A DNA stretch of 64,000 bases from Deltaproteobacteria bacterium. Its GTDB lineage: Bacteria; Desulfobacterota; Syntrophobacteria; Syntrophobacterales; Syntrophobacteraceae. The stretch is from the NCBI GenBank assembly GCA_021780695.1, contig JAJXYD010000025.1, positions 186,001 to 250,000 on the forward strand. The letters run 5' to 3'. The position numbers and the translations under genes were made by a program. Positions 1 to 8,242 of this stretch are shown here, in pieces (the stretch's first letter is position 1; every line of letters begins with the position of its first letter). The notes below the pieces were generated by a model, which worked only from the letters and a program-made list of their open reading frames with translations, was not told the DNA's origin and did not search any database.

Positions 1-1
1 T

Positions 2-406
2 GATCTTCCCTTTATAAGCAACTATTTCGGCATTTCGTTAAAACAGGCCCATATCGACCTGAGATACCTGCTGGCAGGCCTTGGCTATCGGGGGGGTCTC
101 AAGGGATGCGAGAAAAGCCTTGGGCTGGATAGAGGAGAGCTTGACGGAGTCGATGGCTACCTCGCGGTGCTGCTGTGGAATGAATACAGAAATAAAGGAA
201 ACCCAAAGGCGCTGGAGACTCTTTTGGCCTATAATATGGCCGATGCGATAAATCTTGAAAACCTCATGGTGCAGGCCTTCAACATGGCGGCGGCAAAGGA
301 GGGCTTTGGCGACCTGAGGCTTCCTCTGCCCCCGACTCCGCACATCGCATTCCAGCCTGACCCGCACCTGATAGAGCAGCTTCGAGAGCGCTATTTTTTC
401 TGCTAG
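2..406 (+). CDS. YprB-type RNase H-like exonuclease domain protein (3' end only)
   Basis: The reading frame is open from the first base of the window to a TAG stop, giving 134 visible residues; the N-terminus lies outside. The visible part contains HIDLRYLLAGLGYRGGLKG, then a glycine-rich stretch ending in a LDGVDGYLAVLLWNEYRNKG segment and a late LLAYNMADAINLENL motif. This order (Asp in DLR, then Y-N-x-x-D) is the C-terminal half of the ribonuclease H-like domain found in YprB proteins, a predicted 3'-5' exonuclease of the DnaQ superfamily. The aspartates in DLR and NMAD are the expected metal ligands. Family assignment is by motif only; substrate is unknown. Confidence 0.6.
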   Translation, partial: DLPFISNYFGISLKQAHIDLRYLLAGLGYRGGLKGCEKSLGLDRGELDGVDGYLAVLLWNEYRNKGNPKALETLLAYNMADAINLENLMVQAFNMAAAKEGFGDLRLPLPPTPHIAFQPDPHLIEQLRERYFFC

Positions 407-445
407 ACCGCGACCTCGTTTGAGTGCGTTTCCCGGAGCGCGCCT

Positions 446-775
446 TTAGCCCGCCGCGGGTTTTCCCGCAGGCGTCACAAAAGCGCTCATCAGAGTAAAG
501 AGCGCTACCGACCCAAGGATTATAATAACTGCCGTGAAGGGAAGCCCCATCGCTTTTCGCTCCATTATTATCCTCGACATCGTATAGACCCAGACCAGAG
601 CCCCCAGTGCGAGGTAGGCCCGCAGCGCCCGAATAAACCACGGTTTTTTCAGGAAAATGAGCGGTATGAGGCCAAGATTGAGAACAACCAGGAAAAAATC
701 CTGGCCGCGCAAAAAATGAGCCGCGAGCAACACCAGACTAAGAACGGCAGGAAGCCTGCGAAGGGATTCTTTCAT
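446..775 (-). CDS. Small multi-pass membrane protein of unknown function
   Basis: 109 residues from an ATG preceded by AAAGG at about 7 nt; a longer reading from an upstream TTG adds five residues and is less likely. The sequence is strongly hydrophobic, with about four candidate membrane segments (near residues 8-22, 28-42, 50-70 and 78-95) separated by short basic loops such as FLKKPW and ERKAMG. It resembles small inner-membrane proteins of the SirB/DUF-type but I recognise no family. It stands alone between the nuclease fragment and the tRNA, transcribed away from the tRNA. Confidence 0.55.
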   Translation of the reverse strand: MKESLRRLPAVLSLVLLAAHFLRGQDFFLVVLNLGLIPLIFLKKPWFIRALRAYLALGALVWVYTMSRIIMERKAMGLPFTAVIIILGSVALFTLMSAFVTPAGKPAAG

Positions 776-848
776 AACCGGGCCTTTCAACTTCGATCGT
801 TTTTAACCAAGACGAGTTTATCCTAGCAGCAAAGAGTGCTATAAATCC

Positions 849-862
849 TTGACGCAGGTCAA
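849..862. promoter_or_regulatory. FNR/HcpR-like palindrome TTGAC-N4-GTCAA
   Basis: A perfect 5+5 bp dyad, TTGACGCAGGTCAA, lies 74 bp upstream of the small membrane protein start. Its form matches sites recognised by CRP/FNR-superfamily regulators in anaerobic deltaproteobacteria. No regulator gene of this family is in the window, so the assignment is inference from form alone. The rest of 776-1060 shows no convincing coding frame. Confidence 0.35.
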
Positions 863-1060
863 AAGAGGCAAAAAAACGTAACGCAAAACTCCCGCAAGAT
901 CGCCTTTAACCGGCACTGCAATCCCGGGAAGTCTTCCAAATTTTCCCATTCCCTTTGCGTTTACGACTCAAACAGGCCTTTAAAAAATCGATCTCACCCG
1001 AAGTTAGAACTGCCCGCCTGCTGCTATCCATCATTTTTTGCTCAAACCAGCGAAAGGTTG

Positions 1061-1090
1061 TTGACATTAGGGCCGATAAGTCGCTATTAA
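1061..1090 (+). promoter_or_regulatory. Sigma70-type promoter for tRNA-Arg
   Basis: TTGACA at 1061-1066 and TATTAA at 1085-1090 with an 18-bp spacer, ending 10 bp before the first base of the tRNA. The consensus -35 and the placement just before a stable RNA gene support a real promoter. Confidence 0.65.
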
Positions 1091-1100
1091 TAAAGATTAC

Positions 1101-1174
<74 letters not shown>

Positions 1175-1187
1175 TCAGAAAAATCAA

Positions 1188-1219
1188 GGGGTTAGCCGAT
1201 TAGCGGTTAACCCCCTTTT
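1188..1219 (+). terminator. Rho-independent terminator of tRNA-Arg
   Basis: An 11-bp stem, GGGGTTAGCCG with CGGTTAACCCC (one G-T), a 5-nt loop, and CTTTT directly after, beginning 13 bp past the tRNA. Confidence 0.75.
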
Positions 1220-1221
1220 CT

Positions 1222-1807
1222 TTGTATAAGGTTCGCATCCCTTTTAATATCGTGCACGACTCGGTTTTTTCGCTCAATGATAATGTGATAGAGCCACTCC
1301 GCGCGGCAGGGGCCTTATCGCTTCAGGAAAGTCTCGAATGGGACATTTACCTGACGACCGTAAACGAATTCAAGACAGACATTTTTGCATCCGGGCGACT
1401 TCCTGCGGCTGTTCGGCATCCAACCCTTACAAATAATCTACCTTGTTTCTTATGGCGAGCCACCGCGAGCTGCCAGGGCGATTTAATCATCGACCTGATA
1501 TTTGATGCAACGGATATTGAGCAGTCGTCCTTTCTAGTCTACGCCGTAGAATATGACTGCGGCTTCTTTTCGATCCTCAAGTCGTTATCGACTGAGCCGG
1601 GTCTTGTTTCCAAGGAGCGCGCGGAGTGGAAAATCTTGGAATGGTTTTCGACTATTTGCCCGATGTCACCTCAAGCGTATTATTCTTAAATCAAACTTCC
1701 TCGAACAGAGCCTTGACCTTCCCCCCGAGAGCGTTCGCCATTATTTCCTGGGGTCAGAAGCGTGCAACTCCCAAGCTGACCTGCAGCCTACCCGCTCCGG
1801 CGTTTAG
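1222..1807 (+). pseudogene. Hypothetical protein gene, probably frameshifted
   Basis: A frame open from a TTG at 1222 to 1689 reads like real protein (for example GDLIIDLIFDATDIEQ and FLVYAVEYDCGFF). The start falls directly on the tRNA terminator without a ribosome binding site, so the true N-terminus is probably missing. Near 1620-1680 protein-like character moves to other frames: GMVFDYLPDV in frame 3 and then LKRIILKSNFLEQSLDLPPE in frame 2, running to a stop at 1807. I read this as a decayed gene with one or two frameshifts beside a tRNA, a common place for foreign DNA. I recognise no family. A genuine 155-residue protein ending at 1689 is the alternative. Confidence 0.35.
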
Positions 1808-1962
1808 TGTAGTTTTAAAAAGACGTCCCGCATGTCGGATTCGAATTTGCAGAACTTGACACACACAACTATTTGAACGGGGAAATAAAGCGAAGAAGCC
1901 GGGGGGAGAGAGGATTTTCCAAATGCGGAGAACTTGCCTCCGGCTTGAGGGGGCGAAGGAGT

Positions 1963-2004
1963 GATCTCCAGGGGGCTTTTGGGGCGCCCTGGAGATCGTT
2001 TTTT
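1963..2004 (+). terminator. Strong hairpin with T-run
   Basis: Perfect 11-bp arms GATCTCCAGGG and CCCTGGAGATC around a 13-nt loop, followed by GTTTTTT. The T-run is on the plus strand, so it would stop transcripts coming from the tRNA side before they run into the opposing selenoprotein operon. Nothing else is evident in 1808-2025. Confidence 0.65.
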
Positions 2005-2025
2005 GGGAAATTATGGGTCGAGGGG

Positions 2026-2277
2026 CTATTTTTGCCCTTCGGCTTCTTCTTTGATCTGCTGGAATCTTTCGGAGTCGCTGTAGCGCAAGTCCTCGGCATT
2101 TTTAGCGTCTTCGTCGCTCAGATGGATCCTTCCGCAGGCAGGGCAGTGCAGCTCGCGGCTCTCGATATTAAATCTTTGCGCAAGCTGGTCCACGCTCATA
2201 TGCGGAACTTTCCCACAGGCCGTGTCCACGGCCTCGACCGTTACGCCCCTTTTCCTTATGTCCCTGTTAGCGCTCAT
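2026..2277 (-). CDS. Small CxxC protein at the end of the Mvh/Hdr operon
   Basis: 83 residues from an ATG preceded by GGGGAG at 8 nt, starting 47 bp after the corrected stop of the hydrogenase large subunit and in the same direction, so probably co-transcribed. The central segment LHCPACGRIHLS has a CPxCGxxH arrangement suited to binding zinc or iron. The C-terminal third is charged and helical. I do not recognise the family. Position suggests an accessory role with the hydrogenase/Hdr complex, but that is inference. Confidence 0.65.
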   Translation of the reverse strand: MSANRDIRKRGVTVEAVDTACGKVPHMSVDQLAQRFNIESRELHCPACGRIHLSDEDAKNAEDLRYSDSERFQQIKEEAEGQK

Positions 2278-2324
2278 AAATCGGTCTCCCCGGCAGGCTG
2301 ATCGCAGCCTGCCCTCAAGAGCAG

Positions 2325-3764
2325 TTAGCCATTACTTACCACATTGCCCTTTGCATCCCTTACAACCATCGAAATCGACATTCCGCCATCCAGGCGGTGC
2401 GTGGCGCAGGACATTCAGGGGTCGTAGGCGCGAACCGCCATCTCGATCTTATTGAGACAGGATTCGTCGACTTTACCTCCTTTAATGAGCATGCGGGCCG
2501 CCTGGTTTACACTCATGTTTATGGGGCCAAGGTTATGGGTGGTGCCAACGATCAGGTTGGCGCTCTTTATGAGTCCGTTTTCGTCGGTCGTGTAGTCGTG
2601 GATGAGAGTCCCGCGCGGGGCCTCGACACAGCCAACGCCACGCCCGGCTCTGGGCTCGACTTTAGCGCGCACATCCGGGTTGGTGATCTCGGGGTTTTCC
2701 AGAAGCTCGATTGCGTGCTCGCAGGAATAGACCTCCTCGATGAGCCTTGCCCAGTGATGGAGCAGCGTGTACTGGGCGGGTCTTCCGAACTTCTCGCGAA
2801 ATTCCTCCAGTTCGGCCTGCGCCCTCGGGGTGGCCATCTTGTCGGCTACATTGATCCGCGCAAGCGTATTTGCCCTGTAGATGCCCTTGGGATTTTCCAT
2901 ATCGAGCGAAAAGCCCTCGTTCCACGCTCGTGCATAGGGCATTTTCCCAGCCGAATAGGGTTCGACGTGCTCGGCTATATGATCGCAATAGTCCTGGGAA
3001 TCAAAATCGGTATAGGTCCCATCGGGTTTCATAAGCCGGAGCTTGCCGTCGTAGAAATTGACCGCTCCCGCCTCATCAACAGTACCTATAAAACCCGTCT
3101 TTATAACCCCCAGCTCGGTTACCTCGTTTAAATACTTCGGGAAAACCTGGGTTTTGGCAAACTCCATGGTAAAGAGGGCAAAATCGAGCACTTCCCTCAT
3201 TTTCGAAAGTATCTCGACCCGTTCCTGCTCGGTCATCGGTTTGGAAAAACCGCCGGGGACTCCGGCAATCGGGTGGATCGCCTTGCCGGCGAATTTTTCG
3301 AGCACCATCTTTGCCGCGTAGCGCATCTTTACGACGCGCTCGGCAAGCTCGGGGGCAGCCTTTACTATCCCCATGACATTTCTAACCGAGTAATCGGCAT
3401 CCGGACCCATAACAAAATCGGGGGCGGCCAGGAAAAAGAAATGGAGCACCTTGTCTTCGGCGTGAGCCACGGTCTGCATCAACTCACGAAGAAGCCTTCC
3501 GGCAGGAGGCGGGGTAACGCCAAAACACCTGTCAACCGCCTTATTCGAAGCCAGGTGATGCTGCCAGGGACATATGCCGCAAATGCGGGTAACTATTCGC
3601 GGCAACTCTTCGGCGGGCTTTCCCTCAACGAACTTTTCAAACCCGCGCAGGGCCATGACATGGACTTTGCTGTCCGAAACATTTCCCTGGTCGTCCAACT
3701 GAATGGATATCGAGGCGTGCCCCTCGATTCTTGTGATCGGCTGAATATTTATAACCTGTCCCAT
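2325..3764 (-). CDS. mvhA: F420-nonreducing [NiFeSe] hydrogenase large subunit MvhA, selenoprotein
   Basis: 479 residues when the in-frame TGA at 2415-2417 is read as selenocysteine (residue 450); stopping at the TGA would remove the C-terminal nickel ligands. The N-terminal Ni-Fe motif is RICGICPWQHH and the C-terminal motif reads AYDP-U-MSCATHRLDGG, so Sec replaces the first cysteine of the DPCxxCxxH pair. Reading continues to TAA at 2325-2327 through a typical Mvh tail (SISMVVRDAKGN). The ATG has AAGGAGG at 7 nt, overlapping the end of mvhG. It oxidises H2 in the cytoplasm and passes electrons to MvhG and MvhD. Archaeal VhuU/VhuA and Desulfovibrio [NiFeSe] enzymes are precedents for Sec here. 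Confidence 0.93.
2383..2397 (-). promoter_or_regulatory. SECIS-like hairpin in mvhA
   Basis: On the minus strand CCGCC-TGGAT-GGCGG forms a 5-bp stem and 5-nt loop beginning 17 nt after the TGA. Bacterial SECIS hairpins sit about this far downstream and carry G in the apical loop, as here. Confidence 0.6.
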
Positions 3765-3766
3765 GT

Positions 3767-4705
3767 TCAGGCCTCCTTGCCTTTGCGAGAAGGCCGGAGC
3801 AGGCCGTGTGCTCCGGAAAATCGCAGAAGTGAAACTGACTCGGGAAGAGACGAAATGTCTACACCGTTTGAAGCCAGAGCATTGAGCATGTCAAAGCGCT
3901 GGTTTGTGCCTGGTTTGACCGGTCCGTAACAGCCCCGGCACGGAACCCTTGCCTCAATGCAACGGGGCGTAAGCCCTTCTCCGCCGCACCCGCCCCTTGT
4001 GACCGACCCCATGCACAGGATTCCCTGCTCCATGAGGCAGCGCATCTTGTCGATCCCTTCGCCCGGAGCGCCGTATTGGGGCGGCTGCAAGAACCTGCGA
4101 AGCTTCTTTACCCCGCCCTTTCCCTCTCTGTGGGTCGGGCAGAAATCACAGACGCTCTTTGCCGGAAGCTCCACCGGAGTGTTTCCAAGAAGCCCCGCAA
4201 GCACGGCAAAAATCTGGTCCGGATTGGGCGGACACCCCGGCAGGTAGATATCGACCTTTACCTTCTCATCGAGCGCCATGCAGGAACCGGTAAGGGGAGG
4301 CACTCCATCGGAGGGAACGCTATCGCATTTATCGGTAGTCTCCGTGGAGTAATATCTATCGAGGAGTTCCTCGTTCGTATAAGAATTTATAAGAGCCGGG
4401 ATACCGCCGTGGGTAGCACAGGTGCCAAGAGCAATCAGCACCTTGCATTTTTTGCGCATTTCGGCAAGCACCTCCAGGTGCTCCTCGTTTCTAATGCCAC
4501 CGCTTACCAACCCCACGACAGCCTCGGGAATTTCCATCCTGGGACCGTCTCCCAACTGCCCGAAGTACTTGTGGTCCATGAGGACCGGTCCATGGACGAA
4601 TTCGATCTTGGTGAGCACCTCTAGGAGGCGCTCGCCCATATCCACTATGGATATTTCACAGCCGGAACAGGAATTGAGCCATTCCTGGGCAACTTTTACC
4701 GCCAT
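3767..4705 (-). CDS. mvhG: F420-nonreducing hydrogenase small subunit MvhG
   Basis: 312 residues; ATG preceded by GAGGAGGG. The N-terminal LNSCSGCEISIVDMGE segment gives the CxxC ligands of the proximal cluster, followed by LGTCATHGGIPAL and LPGCPPNPDQI, the other classic small-subunit motifs. C-terminal cysteine clusters (GGCGGEGLTPRC, ARVPCRGCYGPV) match Mvh-type small subunits with several Fe-S clusters. It wires the MvhA active site to MvhD. It starts 12 bp after the mvhD stop and is followed directly by mvhA. No signal peptide, in keeping with a cytoplasmic complex. Confidence 0.93.
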   Translation of the reverse strand: MAVKVAQEWLNSCSGCEISIVDMGERLLEVLTKIEFVHGPVLMDHKYFGQLGDGPRMEIPEAVVGLVSGGIRNEEHLEVLAEMRKKCKVLIALGTCATHGGIPALINSYTNEELLDRYYSTETTDKCDSVPSDGVPPLTGSCMALDEKVKVDIYLPGCPPNPDQIFAVLAGLLGNTPVELPAKSVCDFCPTHREGKGGVKKLRRFLQPPQYGAPGEGIDKMRCLMEQGILCMGSVTRGGCGGEGLTPRCIEARVPCRGCYGPVKPGTNQRFDMLNALASNGVDISSLPESVSLLRFSGAHGLLRPSRKGKEA

Positions 4706-4716
4706 TGCACCCTCCT

Positions 4717-5142
4717 CTATGAAGCAGCCGCAACCGCGCGGTTAAAGGGTGAAGGCCCAAGGGCGCGAACCTTTTCGGTAATGTCCGTCACTGCGGCCAC
4801 AAACCTGTCGGCCTCGGCCGACGAGCACCAAATCAGCTCAAACCTCTCTTTTTCGAGTCCAAGGGCTTCCAACATCTGTTTTATAACATCCGCACGAGCC
4901 ATAGCCTTGTAATTACCGTCCAGGTAATGACATTCCCCAAGGTGTCAACCCATCACCAGTACGGCATCGGCGCCCTTTTCAAAGGCGCGGGCAACCACTT
5001 TTGGGTGAACCATCCCCGAGCACATCACCCGCACCAAACGCACGTTTGGCGGGTACTGCATGCGCGAGACCCCGGCGAGATCGGCCGCTGCGTAACTGCA
5101 CCAGTTACAGGTAAAACCGATTATTTTTGGTTCAAACGACAT
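4717..5142 (-). CDS. mvhD: MvhD (methyl-viologen-reducing hydrogenase delta subunit), selenoprotein
   Basis: 141 residues with TGA at 4945-4947 read as Sec66. Upstream of the TGA the protein has [15 protein letters not shown] and VRVMCSGMV, typical MvhD/FlpD [2Fe-2S]-type motifs; the TGA sits in [18 protein letters not shown], where homologues have GCHxGDCHY. The downstream part ([16 protein letters not shown]) continues in the same frame to TAG at 4717. Start ATG has AGGAG at 5 nt; a longer upstream reading overlaps hdrA and is rejected. MvhD docks the hydrogenase to HdrA and carries electrons to its flavin. Confidence 0.92.
4912..4928 (-). promoter_or_regulatory. SECIS-like hairpin in mvhD
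   Basis: ATTACC-TGGAC-GGTAAT on the minus strand: a perfect 6-bp stem with a 5-nt loop, starting 16 nt after the TGA. The loop is nearly identical to that in mvhA (TGGAT). Confidence 0.65.
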
Positions 5143-5176
5143 AGACTTCTCCTGGCTCCAATCTTTTAGAGTCTTC

Positions 5177-8100
5177 TCAACCGGCCAGAGCGGCATCGAC
5201 CTGGGCCGAAATCTGCTCGAGCGAAAAACCGGCAACAAAGATACCGTCCTTGGGGCAGGTCGCCTGGCACACCCCGCATCCCTTGCACTGGGCAAGATTT
5301 ACTTCCACGCGCGAATTTAGCTTGCCTGCCGTCCCCTGCACGGAAACCAGGGAGATCGCCTTGTAGGGGCAAACGTCAAGACACATCGCGCAGCCGTCGC
5401 AGTTGGCCTCTACAACCGTAGCCTTGGTCGCCTCCAGGTTTATGCTGGTGCTCGAAAGCACGCTTATCGCCCGCCCGGCGGCTGCCTTGGCCTGCGCTAC
5501 GGCTTCGTCGACGGGCTTGGGGCAGTGGGCCAGCCCGGCCATGAAAATCCCATCGGCGGCAAAATCGACCGGCCGAAGCTTCGCGTGGGCCTCCTGCAAA
5601 AACCCGTCGGCATCGATTGGAAGCTTATAGATGTCGGCCAGCTCGGCGGTCGCCGGATTGGGAATGACCGCGGTTGCAAGGACCACGATATCGGTTAGGA
5701 TTCTAAGGGGCTCGTGGAGTATATGGTCCCAGACCTCCACTTCCATGCGGCGCGGTTCAACGGCTCGAACCACGGGCTTTTGATGGGCTTCGTAATTTAT
5801 GAAGACAACGCCCTTTTCCCTCGCCTTCCGGTAGAGCTCCTCGCGCCGGCCGTAAGTTCTCATGTCCCGGTAGAGTATGAAAACTTCGCCGTCGGGATTT
5901 TTTTCCTTCAGCTCCAGGGCCGCCTGCACCGAATGCGTACAGCAAACCCGCGAGCAGTACATCCGCTCCTGGCACCTCGACCCCACGCACTGAATGAAGA
6001 CATAATTTTTTGCCTCCTTCATGCGCCGGTCGCCCATCATGTTAAGCTTGTCAAATTCTATGGCGGTAAACACCCGGCTGGAGGAGCCGAAAAGATATTC
6101 TCCTTCGGGCACATAGCCCTGGGCGCCCGTGGCGATAATGGCGGTCCCGTGTTCAACCACCCTGGAAGCCTTTGGTCCCACAATCGTGGATTTGAAGTTT
6201 CCAACGAACCCCTCGGCCGCGGCCACCGTTGAATCAAGGCAGAGCGTAATGAGGGGGTTGCTGCGCACCCTGGCATCCAGTTCGTGAAGAGCGGGCTCGA
6301 CAGGCTCTCCTTTCCAGGTGCGATAGAGATGGCGCGCCTGACCGCCCAAAACGTTACTTTTTTCCACAAGAAAGACGTTGAAACCGTGATCGGCCAGCTC
6401 AAGGGCGGACACCATGCCCGCAATGCCGCCTCCGATCACAAGGCCCGTCTGGTTTACCGGAACCGCAATACCGGGCAGAGCCGACAGGAGGCCAACCTTG
6501 GCAACAGACATCCTAACGAGATCCATTGCCTTCAGGGTTGCCATCTCGGGTTGTCCGGCGTGAACCCACGAGTCCTGGTTCCGGATATTGGCCATGTCGA
6601 AGAGATATTCGTTAAGGCCCGCGGCTTTAAGGGTCTCCCTAAAGAGCGGCTCGTGGGTCCTTGGCGTGCATGCGGCCACAACGACACGGTTTAGACCCTT
6701 TTCCTTTATGATGTTTTTGATCGTATCCTGGGTGTCCTGCGAACAGGTGAAAAGATTTCGGCCGACATGAACGACATTTGGAAGCGTCCGGGCATATTCG
6801 GCAACCTTTTCCACATCGACGACCCCGGCGATGTTGGTGCCGCAGTGGCAGATGAACACGCCGATGCGCGGCTCGGCATCTATCGGGAGTTCGGGGGGAA
6901 ATTCCCTGGTCCTGGTCAGGCTGTTTCGAGCCGAGCGGAGCAGGCGGGTTGCATCGGCCGCTGCCGCGGAGGCCTCCATTACAGTCTGGGGAATATCCTT
7001 TGGCCCCGAGAAGGCGCCGCAGGAAAAAACTCCGGGCCGCGAGGTCCCAACGGGATCAAAGGAGGAAAATTCGACAAACCGGTCCTCGTTAAGCTCCACT
7101 CCGGCGTGGTAGGCAAGCTCCATGGCCGAAGGCGGGGTGCAAAGCCCAACGGACAAAACCACCATGTCGTACTGAGTCTCTATCTGCTTACCCCTATCGT
7201 CTATATAGCGAAAATAGATATCCTCGGTTTCCTTAACGGGCTCCAGGGAATGAACGCGGCACCTCTTAAAGTCTATTCCAAGCCCTTTTGCCCGCTCGTA
7301 GTAGCGTTCGAACTCCTTGCCGTGCGTGCGCATATCCATAAAGAAAATCGAGGCTTCCAGATCCTTTACATGGTCCTTGGCCATCATCGCCTGCTTTATG
7401 GCGTAGGTGCAACAAACAGAGGAGCAATAACCGTTATGGGACTTGTTAAGATCGCGCGAGCCCACGCACTGGATAAATGCGATTCTTTTGACCTCTTTTT
7501 TGTCCGCTGGCCGGATGAGGTGGCCTTCGGTGGGTCCGGAAGCCGAAAGAAGCCGCTCCATCTCCATGGAGGTGATCACATTTTTAAATTCTCCGTAGCC
7601 CCAGGTGCGGATTCCGGTTGGATCGAAGGTTGTAAAACCAGGGCTTAAAACGATCGCGCCAACGTCTAGGCTAAGAGTCTCGGGCTTGTCCTCGAAATTG
7701 ATCGCCCCGGCGGGGCAGAATTTTTCGCAGGCCCGGCATTTGCCGCTTTTAAGGTAGAGGCAGTTGTCGGAATCTATCGCATATTTTTGCGGAACCGCCT
7801 GCGGGTAGGGGATGTAGATCGCCTTGCGCTTGGAGAGCTCTTCATTGTACTCGTCATCGACCTTTTTGGGACATTTTTCCGCGCAAAGTCCGCAGGCGAT
7901 ACATTTTTCGGTGTCCACGTACCTTGGGTGCTTGCTCACTTCCACCTGGAAGTTACCCGGTTGGCCCTTTACGTCAGTTATTTCGGCAAGGGTGATAAGC
8001 TCTATGTTCAGGTGCCGGCCGACCTCGACCAGTTTTGGCGAGATAATTCACATCGCGCAGTCATTGGTCGGAAATGTCTTGTCAAGCTGGGCCATTTTGC

Positions 8101-8239
8101 CGCCAATAGCGGCCCGGCGCTCCACCAAATACACATAGAACCCGGAGTTGGCGGCATCCAGAGCCGCCTGCATACCGGCTATTCCTCCACCGGCAATCAA
8201 AACCGAGCCTTTGACCTGTTCGCTCATATTCCACTCCAT
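5177..8239 (-). CDS. hdrA: HdrA, fused double-length flavoprotein, selenoprotein
   Basis: 1020 residues with TGA at 8048-8050 read as Sec64. The N-terminal [18 protein letters not shown] is a Rossmann FAD motif; the Sec lies in [16 protein letters not shown], where most HdrA proteins have Cys. Two ferredoxin-like motifs follow ([25 protein letters not shown]), then a FIQCVGSRD cysteine segment, then near residue 400-560 an [11 protein letters not shown] segment and a second Rossmann motif [13 protein letters not shown], a second [11 protein letters not shown] block, and a C-terminal 2x[4Fe4S] domain ([32 protein letters not shown]). This two-HdrA-in-one arrangement is known in bacteria. It is the flavin electron-bifurcating core. 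Start ATG has GGAG at 8 nt, 3 bp after the hdrCB stop. Confidence 0.93.
8015..8032 (-). promoter_or_regulatory. SECIS-like hairpin in hdrA
   Basis: CTGGTC-GAGGTC-GGCCGG on the minus strand forms a 6-bp stem (two G-T pairs) with a loop beginning with G and containing GGTC, starting 15 nt after the TGA. The GGTC loop recalls the E. coli fdhF element. Confidence 0.55.
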
Positions 8240-8242
8240 CGG

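Noticed and set aside
1838..1860. GGATTCGAATTTG, possibly a tRNA T-loop remnant/attachment site
   Set aside because: Only 7-8 bases are shared with tRNA-Arg; too short for an att duplication.
1873..2301. 142-codon plus-strand frame opposite the small CxxC protein
   Set aside because: It runs over a strong terminator hairpin and is antisense to a gene with a good ribosome binding site.
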